Positions 35,736-46,400 of a stretch of DNA of 64,000 nt are shown piece by piece. The notes under the pieces are model-generated. The model searched no databases. It was given only the letters and a program-made list of their open reading frames with translations, and had not been told where the DNA came from. A program made the position numbers and the translations under genes. Location of the stretch: the NCBI GenBank assembly GCA_947474365.1, contig CANJIU010000016.1:57193-121192 (forward strand). The letters are read 5' to 3'. Numbering within the stretch: position 1 is the stretch's first letter; each line of letters starts with the position of its first letter. Origin of the DNA: Opitutia bacterium (lineage in GTDB: Bacteria; Verrucomicrobiota; Verrucomicrobiia; Opitutales; Opitutaceae).

Positions 35736-37280
35736 TTATTTCAGCTCAGGGGGCTGATTCCCATAGGCCCACGGCGAACGGAAAGGCGCGGCCGGCGGCG
35801 GCTGCGGAACCGGACCAGGGGTGAGTGAGTTCGCCAGCGCGATGCCCGTGTCGGCCATCTTTCGGCCCGCTGCAATCTCCAGGTTGCTGTACGACGTCAG
35901 CCGCGTCTCATATCCGCCGCCGTTCGGCCCGAACGCCTCCTCGGTCGGGACGTAGCCGACGCAACCGTTGGCCAGTTCGACGGGAAACGTGAAGGGGAAC
36001 TTGCTGCCCTTCTTAATATCGAGGCCGTATTGCACAAAATATTCCGCGGGATTCGTGATGAGGACCACCGGTCCAATTTGAACCGCCTGCACTTCCACTT
36101 CCACCTCGGGTCGCGCCCGGGAAATCGCATCGAGCATCACGGTTTCCTTCGCGAAGGTCCATTGGGTCGAGTCAACGGTCTTCGGATCCTGCTGCACGAG
36201 GGCGGTGGCGCTTTTCACTTTTTCGGGAGTCGGAAGCCGGCGCGGGGAGAGCCAAGTCTTCTGTCTGACGTCGATCGGGAGATTGCTGGATGCGCCGCGA
36301 CGGATCAGCAGCAGGGTCTTGAACGCCTCGGCGCCCACGCGCCCGCCGACGATGGACCACCATTCCTCGCTGGCGGGCCGATCGTAGGGAGAAAGGTTGT
36401 CCACCTGCGTCACATCACCGCAGGCACCCTGCAAAAAGACGACCGGCAGCGCCGCGTTGCCCGTCGCGCCGCGCAGCGTCTGCTGCATCGCGCCAATCCA
36501 ACTTGCGGAAATGCCGCCCGGGCTCGTCGTCGCGTGACAGGAGAAATTCACCACGACCCCGAGGAGATTCGATTTCAGATCCCAGACACCAATGACGCCC
36601 ACCTGCGGATCGATCGGACCGGCGTAACCGACAATGTCGGGATTTCCGGCACCGGGATGGGAAAAGGAGAGGCCGTTTTTCATCCGCAGCCGGCGGTTGA
36701 AGGACACCTTGTCCTCGTGGCCGTAACCGACGGCGACCTTCGCCTCAACCCGCGCTTCATTGGCCGCGACGACCGCGTCCACAATCTGTTTCCTCAGCAG
36801 CTGGGTGTAGCCGGGATTCGCGATCGTCGACTTGTTATTGTAGAGGTCCTGGACGTATGCCGGGGCTCGATCATAGTCGCCCGGCTCGGCCATGCCGATG
36901 GGACCCGACGAGTGGGAATGCGAGGCACCGAGCATAATGTGGTCCGCCTTGATGCCACAGCGCTTTTCGATTTCCGCCCGGACCTCTTTCGTCAGCGCAC
37001 GGGTGACGAACAGCAGATCGATGCCGATGATCGCGACGCGTTGCTTGCCGTCGTCAAAGACCGAGGCGCGGACCTTGCAGGGGTCGTGAAACGTGCGGTG
37101 ATAACTTTTCCCGTAGCCGCCGGGCGCCTCCATTCCGACATCGGGCGTGATATCGCGTTCGGCGAAACCCGCCTTGAAAGCCGCCTTCGGCGGCACCAGC
37201 TTCGACGCCTCGGCGGCGCGCACCGACCAGCCAAGAACAAAAATCACGGTAACCGCCGCAACGCGAAGCAATGGGTTCAT
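35736..37280 (-). CDS. Exported neutral/alkaline ceramidase-like amidohydrolase
   Basis: The protein has 514 residues. The ATG at 37280 gives signal peptide MNPLLRVAAVTVIFVLGWSVRAAEA; an ATG at 37301 would add 7 residues. The neutral-ceramidase N-terminal domain is clear: KAGFAERDITPDVGMEAPGGYG, KVRASVFDDGKQRVAIIGIDLL, the zinc-type HSHSSGP segment (in MLGASHSHSSGPIGMAEPG), VVVNFSCHATTSPGG and VVFLQGACGDVTQVDN. These exported proteins are very common in verrucomicrobia and planctomycetes and often act on amide-linked glycans or lipids rather than ceramide. The neighbours are a sulfatase, SGNH hydrolase and esterase, so deacylation of a complex glycan fits. It is followed by the GntR-LacI regulator. 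Confidence 0.88.
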   Translation of the reverse strand: MNPLLRVAAVTVIFVLGWSVRAAEASKLVPPKAAFKAGFAERDITPDVGMEAPGGYGKSYHRTFHDPCKVRASVFDDGKQRVAIIGIDLLFVTRALTKEVRAEIEKRCGIKADHIMLGASHSHSSGPIGMAEPGDYDRAPAYVQDLYNNKSTIANPGYTQLLRKQIVDAVVAANEARVEAKVAVGYGHEDKVSFNRRLRMKNGLSFSHPGAGNPDIVGYAGPIDPQVGVIGVWDLKSNLLGVVVNFSCHATTSPGGISASWIGAMQQTLRGATGNAALPVVFLQGACGDVTQVDNLSPYDRPASEEWWSIVGGRVGAEAFKTLLLIRRGASSNLPIDVRQKTWLSPRRLPTPEKVKSATALVQQDPKTVDSTQWTFAKETVMLDAISRARPEVEVEVQAVQIGPVVLITNPAEYFVQYGLDIKKGSKFPFTFPVELANGCVGYVPTEEAFGPNGGGYETRLTSYSNLEIAAGRKMADTGIALANSLTPGPVPQPPPAAPFRSPWAYGNQPPELK

Positions 37281-37366
37281 TGGGAAAGTGACTGCAGACA
37301 TTCCTGTTCGTTGGCAACGCCTACGAAGCACGTGCGACCCACCATCCAAACGGGAGCTCCCCTCTC

Positions 37367-38680
37367 TCACCCACGGACGCGGGCAAGGAACGTGATCAGT
37401 ACGCCACCACCGACAAACGCAGCGGCGACGATGAGTGAAGCGGGAGTATTCTTCGGATGAAACGCGGTGCTGCCCATCGCCGCCGCCACCGCCAACCACA
37501 ACAGCACCCGCAACGACCACCCGATCATCTCGCGGCCCGAGGCGCGCCTCGCCGCCACCCGCAGACAGAGTCCCGTCGACAACACGAGCGCAACCACGGT
37601 CACCAACACTGACGGGACCGTCGGGTGACTTTCCGTGAAGACTTTCCCGACATCCAAAAAGAACGCCCCAGCCGTGACCGTGAGTGCGATCTGCCAGGCA
37701 GCACGTTCCGACGCGAAGGCGAGGACCAGCAGCGCCGCCCCAGACACGGTGTAGCCGAACCGAATCGGCAACGCCGAACCACCCAGGATCAAAGCGACCG
37801 CCAACACGGCACTCAACACCGGCCACCACGCCGTTCCATGGGAACGTTGACCTGGCTCCGATTCGCTCACCGCCGCTACGACCACGTCCCGTTGCCACCA
37901 GGTCGCACCACCCAGCGCCGCGCCGAGCAAGAGTCCAAAAGTAAACTCCATCTGCTTCCAACCTGGATACCAAACCGCCGGCCAACCCAGTGCCATGCCG
38001 CCTGCGTAGGAAGCGCCTCCCATTGCAAATCCCAAGCCGCCACCGACGGCACCCAACAAAGCCAGAGCCAGCACGAGGCGCGCACGCGCCTGCAGCACCA
38101 CTGCGATCCACCCGAGGAAAAGGAACGTACCGGTCAGCAATCCGGCCCAAATCTCCGCCCGCGGCCGGTCCAGCAGATTCGAAAAATAGAGTCGCTTCGG
38201 TTGGTCAATCAGCCACCAACCCAGCCACGTTCCGGCAACCAGCAGCACGAGCGCGACCCACCATTGCCTTCGCGTCACGCGGCCGGCGACCAACCCGGTT
38301 CCGATCATCGCTCCGCCCAACAGCCCCCACACGGCGCCTTTCACCCCCAAGCCCGCCACGCCGCGCCAGAACATCGGGCCGGCGTCCGTCACCAATCGCA
38401 CGGTTTGACCGTAGGTTTCCTGTCCGCCAAATCCGACCCCCACCGCGCCGAAGGCTGCGATCCGACCACAGATCGCGTCAGGCAACCCAAGGCCACGGCA
38501 CAGCACGAGCGCCACCAGCGCCCCAGGTATCATCGCCCCGAGCGAACCGCCGCCGATAAAACCGCGCAGTCCCCAACCGACGGACATCGTTACTGCCGGG
38601 AGGAGCACGAAGTCCACCCAGGCTCGCTCCTGCTTCACGTTCGAACCGGAGGGAGCGATGTCCTGGAATCGTTTGGTCAC
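37367..38680 (-). CDS. Polytopic inner-membrane protein of unknown function
   Basis: The protein has 437 residues with about eleven or twelve hydrophobic segments (for example LPAVTMSVGWGLRGFIGGG, AMIPGALVALVLCRGLGL, WWVALVLLVAGTWLGWWLI, LLTGTFLFLGWIAVVL, VLVTVVALVLSTGLCLRVAA). The hydrophilic N-terminus MTKRFQDIAPSGSNVKQERAW has no signal peptide. The glycine-rich segments GWGLRGFIGGGSLGAMIPG and GGGLGFAMGGASYAGGMALGWP look like an internal repeat of the same helix-loop pattern. No transporter family is recognised. It lies 29 bp after the sulfatase and 86 bp before the ceramidase-like gene, so it may export or import a product of that operon. Confidence 0.7.
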   Translation of the reverse strand: MTKRFQDIAPSGSNVKQERAWVDFVLLPAVTMSVGWGLRGFIGGGSLGAMIPGALVALVLCRGLGLPDAICGRIAAFGAVGVGFGGQETYGQTVRLVTDAGPMFWRGVAGLGVKGAVWGLLGGAMIGTGLVAGRVTRRQWWVALVLLVAGTWLGWWLIDQPKRLYFSNLLDRPRAEIWAGLLTGTFLFLGWIAVVLQARARLVLALALLGAVGGGLGFAMGGASYAGGMALGWPAVWYPGWKQMEFTFGLLLGAALGGATWWQRDVVVAAVSESEPGQRSHGTAWWPVLSAVLAVALILGGSALPIRFGYTVSGAALLVLAFASERAAWQIALTVTAGAFFLDVGKVFTESHPTVPSVLVTVVALVLSTGLCLRVAARRASGREMIGWSLRVLLWLAVAAAMGSTAFHPKNTPASLIVAAAFVGGGVLITFLARVRG

Positions 38681-38709
38681 GCAAATTCAGAATCGTGCGA
38701 CAGCGCTCC

Positions 38710-40089
38710 CTATGGCTTTCGACCGGCCGGCCCAAGCGCCCCCGCGCTGGCAGCAACCTCCGCTTCCCATCCGGAAAAAGCCTGGCGGAGCGTCGACACC
38801 CGCTCCGTTTCACGCGCGGCCAAATCGATCTGCTCGGACGGATCGCTGCGGAGATTGAAGAGTTGCGGCGCCTCCGCGCGGTTGGCCACAAGTTTCCAAT
38901 CGCCACGCCGCACCGCTCGCGTGTCGCCCCGGCGCCAAAACAACGTGCGCTCGGGCAACGGTGTCTGACTGAGGAGGTGCGACACCAGGCTCATACCGTC
39001 ACTCGCGCCCGCCCCCGTCGGCCGCGTCACTCCCGCCAATTCCAAAACCGTGGGGAATAGATCCATCGTCAGCACAGTGGCGTCGCTCGTGCGACGCGGA
39101 GCAATCCGGCCGGGCCAGGAGAAAATCGCCGGCACGCGGTGCCCGCCTTCATAGAGTTCACCCTTCTGGCCGCGCCAGGGAGCGTTGCTCGAGACCGCGA
39201 CGTAGCCGCCGTGATCCACACTGTAGCCACCGTTATCCGACGCGAAGATCACCAGGGTGTCTTTTTCCAAGCCGAGTTCGCGGAGGCGTCCGACGATTCG
39301 GCCGACACTCGCGTCAAACGCCTCGACCATTTCGCGAAAGGCCGCGCGCTTGTCCTCGCGGCTCCCAAACTTTGCGTCGCCGTCGTAATTGCCACCGACG
39401 ACCCGGTCGGCGCGGTCATGCGGGCCCTGCCAGGGAAAATGCACCGCGAGATGGGCTACATAGAGGAAGAACGGTTTTGCCCGGTGCCGCTCGATGAACG
39501 CGAGCGAGTGCCGCGTGACGAGGTCCGTGGTGTAGCCCGTTTCCACCAGCGGTTCGTCGTTGTGCCACCAATCCGCCCCACCCGAGCGGTCGACGCGTGA
39601 GTGATGATCACCGTCACCGGTGTGCAGGCCAATAAACTCGTCGAAACCATGCGAGCGCGGCGTAAACGGCGGGCGACGGCCGAGGTGCCACTTCCCAAAC
39701 GCTCCCGTCGCATAGCCGGCCTGCTGCAGATAACGGGGCAACGTTTTCACGTCGGGCGAAAGCCCTTCATCCGGGTCCATTCCGAACACGGTCTCGATTC
39801 CCGCACGCTGTTGATATCGTCCCGTCAGCAGCGCCGCCCGCGTCGGCGTGCACACGGAGCTGTTCGCGTGGAAGTCCGTGAGGCGGACCCCACCGGCCGC
39901 CAACGCGTCAAGGTGCGGGGTCCGAATCCGCGTGTTGCCGTAGCAACCGATATCCGCGTAGCCGAGGTCATCCGCGAGAATCACGATGACGTTGGGCGGA
40001 CGCGTCCCGTACGCCCCGGCAGCGGCAGACGAGAGCGCCAAGCCGAAAAAAGCAGCGGCGCACAGAACCCAATTGGGCACCGAGCTCAT
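38710..40089 (-). CDS. Exported type I sulfatase, arylsulfatase A-like
   Basis: The protein has 459 residues with a signal peptide (ending AAAGAYG, about residue 28). The metal motif is VIVILADDLGYADIGCYG (Asp40-Asp41). The formylglycine motif is C-T-P-T-R followed by AALLTGRY (Cys80 to Arg84), with GKWHLG following and FASDNGGYSVDHGG for the second metal pair. The C-terminal WKLVANRAEAPQLFNLRSDPSEQIDLA is typical of S1 sulfatases. It desulfates an extracellular or periplasmic glycan. Its ATG overlaps the SGNH hydrolase stop by 4 nt (ATGA), so the two are translationally coupled. It is clearly different from the iduronate-type sulfatase at 10036. Confidence 0.92.
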   Translation of the reverse strand: MSSVPNWVLCAAAFFGLALSSAAAGAYGTRPPNVIVILADDLGYADIGCYGNTRIRTPHLDALAAGGVRLTDFHANSSVCTPTRAALLTGRYQQRAGIETVFGMDPDEGLSPDVKTLPRYLQQAGYATGAFGKWHLGRRPPFTPRSHGFDEFIGLHTGDGDHHSRVDRSGGADWWHNDEPLVETGYTTDLVTRHSLAFIERHRAKPFFLYVAHLAVHFPWQGPHDRADRVVGGNYDGDAKFGSREDKRAAFREMVEAFDASVGRIVGRLRELGLEKDTLVIFASDNGGYSVDHGGYVAVSSNAPWRGQKGELYEGGHRVPAIFSWPGRIAPRRTSDATVLTMDLFPTVLELAGVTRPTGAGASDGMSLVSHLLSQTPLPERTLFWRRGDTRAVRRGDWKLVANRAEAPQLFNLRSDPSEQIDLAARETERVSTLRQAFSGWEAEVAASAGALGPAGRKP

Positions 40090-40832
40090 GGGGATTTTTT
40101 GTGCAGCGTGAGCGCTTTGCGCACGGACTCGGACACCACGGTCGCCAGTGTTTCGTAGCCCGCGTCCGTCGGATGAACATCTCCCGGCGCGCGAAAGACG
40201 TCCGGCGCAAACGCCGCGCTGACGGCGTGGAGATCATCCGTCGCAATGCCGTGCCGCGCAATCACGACGGCCGCGGCGGCATTGTAGCGGCGTTCGTCGC
40301 CCGTGAACCGGCCCAGTTCGTTCTCGGGCACGACGGTCGTATTCGCCCACACCAACGTGGCGCCGGTCGCGACGAGCTTGGTCACCAAGCGCTCAAGGTT
40401 GCCGGAATATTCCTCGATCGGGACGGCGATCTTCCCTCCGACTTTGTCTCGGTTTCCCTGGTTCTTTACCGCCGGGTTGCGATAGCAAAGGTCCCACAGC
40501 CCCCAGTTGAAGTGAATCACGTCCCACCGGGTCCCGGTGATCCACGAATCGATTTTCGTGAGCCCATAGCCGGTGTCGCGGCAATTCTCCGCGCCGGTGC
40601 GGGTCGCGTTGAGCGGTCGGTAGACATTCGCCCGCCCGGCAAGCTGCGCGCGCACGGCGCGGGTGTAGCCGATCGAGATCGAGTCACCGAGGATCAGGAC
40701 GTTGGGCAGAGCCGGATCGGGCTGGAAGTCCCAGACCTCCGCCGCTCCGGCGTGGCTCCGCACGAGGAGCAAAAGACCGAGAACCGCAGTCGTGATTCGT
40801 CGCAGGAACGGTGTCGAAGTAAAATCAGACAT
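40086..40832 (-). CDS. Exported SGNH/GDSL hydrolase
   Basis: The protein has 248 residues. The N-terminus MSDFTSTPFLRRITTAVLGLLLLVRSHAGAAE is a signal peptide or anchor. Block I is NVLILGDSIS (nucleophile Ser51). The oxyanion Asn block is seen near DVIHFNWGLWDL (Asn in place of the usual Gly-rich block). The catalytic Asp-x-His is PGDVHPTDAGY near the end. It should be a carbohydrate esterase (acetyl or acyl) acting in the periplasm together with the coupled sulfatase. It starts 3 nt after the esterase stop and ends in a 4-nt overlap with the sulfatase. Confidence 0.88.
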   Translation of the reverse strand: MSDFTSTPFLRRITTAVLGLLLLVRSHAGAAEVWDFQPDPALPNVLILGDSISIGYTRAVRAQLAGRANVYRPLNATRTGAENCRDTGYGLTKIDSWITGTRWDVIHFNWGLWDLCYRNPAVKNQGNRDKVGGKIAVPIEEYSGNLERLVTKLVATGATLVWANTTVVPENELGRFTGDERRYNAAAAVVIARHGIATDDLHAVSAAFAPDVFRAPGDVHPTDAGYETLATVVSESVRKALTLHKKSP

Positions 40833-40835
40833 AAT

Positions 40836-41771
40836 TCAGGGCGCGGCCAGAACCGCATCCAACCAACGTCGCGCCGCGCGACGTTCCGGAATGTCGCGCA
40901 GCACCCAATCGCCGGAGTGATTGCGAAAGTTCAGGGGCTGAAACGTGAACGCACCCGGCACGCCCGTCGCCTGCAGATAATCCTGAGTCGCCGCCACCCC
41001 ACCACTTTCGTGGGAAATCCACTGCGGCCGCCCGTTCAGTCGATGCAACCGGGCGAGCGCCGACGCGCGATCCGCTCCCGCATAGGGCCAGGTCTCCTTC
41101 ACGCCGTCGTAATGCGAATGGCAAAAAAACGCGCGCCACAACGCGGCAATCGTGTCGTCGTGCAGGCCGATGAAATTGCACGCGATCGATCCGCGCGAAA
41201 ACCCCGCGAGAATCACGCGCTGCGGATCGCCGCCGAACTCCGCCGTCACCGCATTTACGGTCGCGAGGCAGTAGCGTTTTGTTTCCTCGATATTTCCCCA
41301 CCATTTCGGCGCGTTGCGCTTCCCCTTTGCATCCACTTCGACAAACGGCACGCAGACCCAAATCACGCCCTTTCCGGCGGTGAGTCCGTAGCCGAGATGG
41401 CTGCCATCAACCGTGCCGCCGCTGACGTCGCCGAACGCGTTTTTGTATCCGCCGTTGCCGGCATACTCGACGATCACGGGGAAGGTTTTGCCCGGCCGCC
41501 AGTCCGTTGGGAGATAGAGCGCGTGATACACTTCCGTACGCTCCCATCCCTTCGTCGTCTGCCGCACGCGGTGTCCGGCCACCGGAGTGCCCACGGCCAC
41601 GTCTGGCACCACCAGATCGGGCGGCACGGACGCAAGATCGGGCAGCTCGGGAGCTCCCGCCGCCGCAAAAACCGACCACGATACCAACAGGGTCCACGCC
41701 ACGTAAGCTGTGAACATCGTCCATGCGGGCCGGCGCGGTCGTACGAAGGAGGTGGGGAACTCGCTCATCAT
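40836..41771 (-). CDS. Exported alpha/beta-hydrolase esterase
   Basis: The protein has 311 residues. The N-terminus MMSEFPTSFVRPRRPAWTMFTAYVAWTLLVSWSVFAAAG has a hydrophobic stretch ending in a likely signal cleavage site (AAAG-A), after a longer-than-usual N-region. The ATG at 41771 overlaps the FAD oxidoreductase stop (ATGA), while an ATG at 41717 would give a more usual signal length. The nucleophile elbow is GFSRGS (in RVILAGFSRGSIACNF) and NFRNHSGDW near the end supplies a His. The region YHALYLPTDWRPGKTFPVIVEYAGNGG resembles poly-(3-hydroxybutyrate) depolymerase/feruloyl-type esterases. The exact ester cleaved is unknown. Confidence 0.83.
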   Translation of the reverse strand: MMSEFPTSFVRPRRPAWTMFTAYVAWTLLVSWSVFAAAGAPELPDLASVPPDLVVPDVAVGTPVAGHRVRQTTKGWERTEVYHALYLPTDWRPGKTFPVIVEYAGNGGYKNAFGDVSGGTVDGSHLGYGLTAGKGVIWVCVPFVEVDAKGKRNAPKWWGNIEETKRYCLATVNAVTAEFGGDPQRVILAGFSRGSIACNFIGLHDDTIAALWRAFFCHSHYDGVKETWPYAGADRASALARLHRLNGRPQWISHESGGVAATQDYLQATGVPGAFTFQPLNFRNHSGDWVLRDIPERRAARRWLDAVLAAP

Positions 41772-43447
41772 TTTGCTTTGGGCGCTGGATCGTTAGTGGC
41801 CCGCGGCCAGGCGATCAACTGCCGATCTGCGAGCAGTCGGTCCCGCAATTTGGCCCGATCGATCTGTTGCACGGACGTTTTCTGTTCCCAGGCCTGTGCC
41901 GCCGCCGTCGCCGCACTCTGTCCGAGCATCATGAAGACGGGCTCCATCCGAATCGAACAATAGGCGGTGTGGGTGGCGGAAAGGCAGACAGGGACGATCA
42001 GGTTTTCGCACTCATCGGCGCGCGGCGTGATCGCGTCGTAGCCGATCGGATAAGGTTCGGGGATTCGGATCTGAACGTTGCCCTCGTTGCGCACGTGACC
42101 GCTGGCATCCACGTAGCGCCGAGTGTTGTGGGAGTCCATCGTGTACGCGCCCAGAGCGACCGCATCGCACGCCACGACCCGACCAACACAATGGTGTTCG
42201 GTCATCACGCCAGCCCCGCGCATGCGACGTGCCTCGCGGAGATACAACGCCTCCGGCCAACCGCCATTCTCCTTGAATTCGTCCGCGGCGAGGCCCCAGG
42301 GTGCCATCGCCGCGCGGATGGATTCCGGTACGCGCGGATGGTTCGCCAACGTCCACATTAGGCCTTCCTGATAACGGCGATGCTCGGTCCGAATCCGATC
42401 GCGCGTCGCATAGTCAGCGTCGGGATAGGCGTGATTCTGGCCGATAAAGTTCATGGAAATGCCACCGCTATTGTTGATGTCGGTCTTTCGGTTGGGCATC
42501 GCCGAATTGATCCACGGAATGCGATCCAGGCCGGCCGCAAAGGCGCGAAAAAGGATTTCGAAATCCCGTTCGTCGTAGTCGGCCGGACGGCGGAAGGGCA
42601 CGCGGTTACCAGGGGCATCGGTCAGGCAGAGCCGGAACGCATAGGCTTGCACCCGATGATCACCTGTCCCCTCTTTTTCCAACGGGGACGGATCGATGCC
42701 GGGCAAGAGTCCACTCGCGCGGTCGCCGGGCCGGACATAGGCCGAGATGCCGGGAGGGAGTTGGTGATTCGACGTCCGTTCCGCCGGCGAAGGCTGCACT
42801 CCGTTGATCGTCTCGCCGAACCCCGTGTTGGCTTCGCGCCCCACCCGGTAGCCCACGCCCGCCTTGGCGAGCAGATCGCCCTCGTAGCTGGCATCAATGA
42901 AGAAGGCCGCCCGCACCACGCGGCCCGACTCAAGGCGGATTGCGACAATCCGCGCACCGGCCTTCTCCACTCCATGCGAGAGGTCGAGTCGTTCCCGACG
43001 CAAAAGCGTGACACCCTTCTCGCGCACATAGCGCTCAAAGATCATCTCGGCGACGTGCGGCTCGAAATTCCACCAAGCCGTTTCGTTCGGTTCCACTATT
43101 ATGGTGGGCACGTAGTCGCCGCGCCGCTGCTGGGTCCAGGCCGAGTCCTGTCGGTACCAGGCCGCAATGTCCTCGTAAAACTGGCGCGCGAGCCCGGCGA
43201 CAATGCTCCGCTTCTTGCTGACATCGGTCTGCCCCAGGCCGCCGCTGGTCATTCCGCCCAATCTGACATCCGGGTTCACCAACACCACCTTTCGTCCCAT
43301 GCGCACCGCCTGAACCGCGGCAATCACCCCAGCCGCCGTCCCGCCATACACGCAAATCTCAGTCGTAACCACCGCAGCTTCCGCCGCCGCACTCGCGGGC
43401 GGCGGAAAGAGCGACAGGAGCGCGAGCAGCGAGACCGCAATTCTCAA
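41768..43447 (-). CDS. Exported FAD-dependent oxidoreductase (PF12831-type)
   Basis: The protein has 559 residues with signal peptide MRIAVSLLALLSLFPPPASAAA (Sec-like rather than twin-arginine). The FAD motif ICVYGGTAAGVIAAVQAVRM is followed by LGGMTSGGLGQTD, the family hallmark, and by FIDASYEGDLLAKAGVGYRVGRE. Other members in this window are at 17505, 26709 and 58020. It begins in a 4-nt overlap with the TonB receptor stop and ends in a 4-nt overlap with the esterase start, which strongly suggests a single coupled transcript. The role is unknown; oxidation of a sugar moiety in the periplasm is the likely job. Confidence 0.88.
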   Translation of the reverse strand: MRIAVSLLALLSLFPPPASAAAEAAVVTTEICVYGGTAAGVIAAVQAVRMGRKVVLVNPDVRLGGMTSGGLGQTDVSKKRSIVAGLARQFYEDIAAWYRQDSAWTQQRRGDYVPTIIVEPNETAWWNFEPHVAEMIFERYVREKGVTLLRRERLDLSHGVEKAGARIVAIRLESGRVVRAAFFIDASYEGDLLAKAGVGYRVGREANTGFGETINGVQPSPAERTSNHQLPPGISAYVRPGDRASGLLPGIDPSPLEKEGTGDHRVQAYAFRLCLTDAPGNRVPFRRPADYDERDFEILFRAFAAGLDRIPWINSAMPNRKTDINNSGGISMNFIGQNHAYPDADYATRDRIRTEHRRYQEGLMWTLANHPRVPESIRAAMAPWGLAADEFKENGGWPEALYLREARRMRGAGVMTEHHCVGRVVACDAVALGAYTMDSHNTRRYVDASGHVRNEGNVQIRIPEPYPIGYDAITPRADECENLIVPVCLSATHTAYCSIRMEPVFMMLGQSAATAAAQAWEQKTSVQQIDRAKLRDRLLADRQLIAWPRATNDPAPKAK

Positions 43448-46400
43448 AGGTCGAATGACGCGGTGAGCATGAAGAGCCGCGGATCCACGATCCGATAGGT
43501 GTGAGGCGTACCATCGGGGAGCGCCCCAATGGCCTGAAGACGGCCGCCTTCGAACGCATTGCGCACATTAAGCTGCAACCGCAGCTGAATCTTGTCCGCG
43601 AAGACGCGCGTCCGATAGGTCGTGCCCAGATCAATATAGGTGTTGCCCTTGGAATAAATCGGTCGATTCGGATCGTAGATCGTCGGGTCCTTGGCGTCGG
43701 CGAAGTAACCGATGTTGGCCTTATCCTCCCAGCGAATCGCTCCCATGACGGAGACTTTCTTGAGCCAGGCGTTCTCCGTGAGTCCGGCGAGACGATATGA
43801 CGTGAGGAAGTTGCTCCGCCACTCGCGCACTTGAGTGCGCGTTTTGCCTTCGTTGGCCTGCGCGAGCTTGATCGGATCGTAAACGAGTTCGGTCAGAAAC
43901 GCCTTCGGCGTCGGCCGGCTGCCACCGTAATCGGTCGTGTACCACGGCGTGCCGCGAATGGGATCAATGAGACTGGTCCAGAACGGCAAACGGGCCGCGA
44001 GGTAACCCATGAGCTCCGCGGAAATTCCCGAGTCGATCGATTTCTGCTGTGCGACGGTGACTTTCATCGTCCAGAAGCGCGTCGGATTGTAATTCACTTC
44101 GATCTCCTTGCCTTTACCGACGACGTCGGAGGTGGCGCCGATGACATACTGCGCGAGCCGGGCCGGACGGTCGGGCGGCAATCCCGTGTATTTCGAAATG
44201 GCCGCGTCGCGCGCCGCGCCGGTGAGCCCGGGCTGCAACCGGTCGACCCAGGCCGAGCCCAGCCCGGTGAGATTCAGTGGATCGTTGTTGCCGTTGTAAT
44301 TCATCTCAACACGAGCGACGCGCGAGGCGATCGTGCCGTTCTGACTTTCCCGGGAATTGAGCTGCAGCGTGTCGTACTGGTTGTAGCGCACGACGAGCTT
44401 GTCGTTGAGGAGATTGAGCGAGAACCCGTAGTCTTTGCCCTTGCCGGTGGGATCGGGCAGCAGGTTGGTGAACAAATCCTGCCGCAACGCCTCGGGCAGG
44501 AAGCTGTCGGACTGATTGTAGTGCAGGTTGATCGACTGGAGCAGTTGGGCCGCGACGCCCACGGGACCGGTCGCGCTGGCCGCAGCCTCCAAGCTTCGGA
44601 TACCGCGGAACGGTTTCACGACCACGCCCTTGGTCGTGGTGCGTCCCGAGCGCAATTCCCAGGCGCCGGGCCAGACGCTCTGATTGCTCAGGTCGAGTGA
44701 ATAGCCGTCAGCCGCCAGCAGATTGACGCCGTTGCGGCTGAAGCTGCTGTCCTCACGCACACCCAGCGTCGCCACCAAACGATCCTGGAAAAAATGTCCC
44801 TGCCACGTGCCACCGTAGGTTTTGAGCAGCGTCTGGGTGCGGTTCGTGTCGCTCCGCGATCCGGTCGTGCCGGTGCGGTAGGATGCGCCCAGCGTGGCGG
44901 GCTCGTTCACCCACTGGTTGGTGGCTCCATTGAACCAGCGGTAGGTTCCGGGACCGTAACCATCGAGCCAATTACTCGTGCCGTAGTCGACGTTGTTGCC
45001 GGTGTTGTCGCCGAGATAGTAGCGGCTATAGACCCGGGCGGCGTTGGTGCCGTTGGATCGATCGGTGCCCGCCGGGAGCCAGGCATGGGTGGAGAGAACG
45101 GCATCCCGATAATTGTAGCCGCCGGTGAACGTGCGGTTGTACTCGTAATAGCCCGAGAACGAATGGTCGCCCAGCCAGCGGCGCCAGTTGCGCTCGTCGG
45201 CAAACCGGAGCTGATAGGCCAGCTGACCGCGGTAGATGTTGCGCCGGAACGGCTGGTAGAAATTCGCCGGCTGCGCCGCCCCGACGTAAGGCCGGAGGAA
45301 ATACGGATTGGTCGTCCCGTCCAGCAGACGCTCGTTGACGTCCATGTAGACGATCAGCGGGCTCTCGGAACTCTGCCCAATGGAGTCCCAGCGGTACATC
45401 GTGGAGTCCTCCTGATACCAGCCGGCCTGCAGCGCGAGTAGATGCCGCGGCGTGTTGATGAAGAACTGTTCGAGTTCGACGTTGACGTTGTTGTTCACCT
45501 GCCGCGACCAGTTGGCGCCAAGGAGATTGACCGAGGTCCAGTCGTACACCGCCCGATCGGTGATGCTGCGGGTGGTGGCATCCAGGCCGGTGCGCGGATA
45601 GGTGGCGGACTGGATCAGGCGGACATTGCCCCCGACGGTAGCCGGGTTGGCGGCGGTGGCCAGGCGGCCAACGCTCCACAACCCGATCGAGCCGTCGCCG
45701 TTCACATAGAGATTCGAGCGCGTGTAGATGTTGCTGTCGGAGGAGAGTCCGGGCCCGAGTTGGGCCGTCTCGGTCGCAAGAGTGCCGTTGAACGGCACGA
45801 CCGTGGAGGTGCCGCGGCGGTGCACGGTCGAGGTAATCGGGTCCCACGTGGGACTGCCGCTGTCTTTCCAATACCCGATGCCATCCCGCGGCGTGACGCT
45901 GTTCGGCAGGCGGGAGAAGTTGGCGTAGCGCTCATACGAGGCGCGAAGGGTCGTGCTTTTGAACGGCTGATATGTGATCATGCCGTCGTAACGGGTCGAG
46001 TGATCCACCGAGGGTTTTCGCTCGAAGTGGTTGTCCTGCGTGATGGCGACGCCGCGAATCGCGAGCTTGCCGGGGATGATCGGCTGGTTGTGAGCGATGG
46101 CCGCCCGCGTGCCCTCGTAGCTGTCGGCCCGCAGTTCGAGCGTGGTCTTGCGCGTCCGCAGATTGGCGCGCGCCGGCAGGATGTTCAAGGTGCCGGAGGC
46201 GTTGCCCAGTCCAAAGATGCTCGAGTTCGGACCGCGGCTGATCTCGACCGAGTCGACCGTGAACGTATCGACCGGCACGCGACCGCTCGTCGCAAAATTG
46301 CCGACGGCAACATTGGCCTGCTTAATGCCCCGGATCCGGTTGGCTCCCGTTGTGCCGCCGAGTGCCGTACCGCCGCCCAAGCCGCCGGTGGTGTTGTCGA

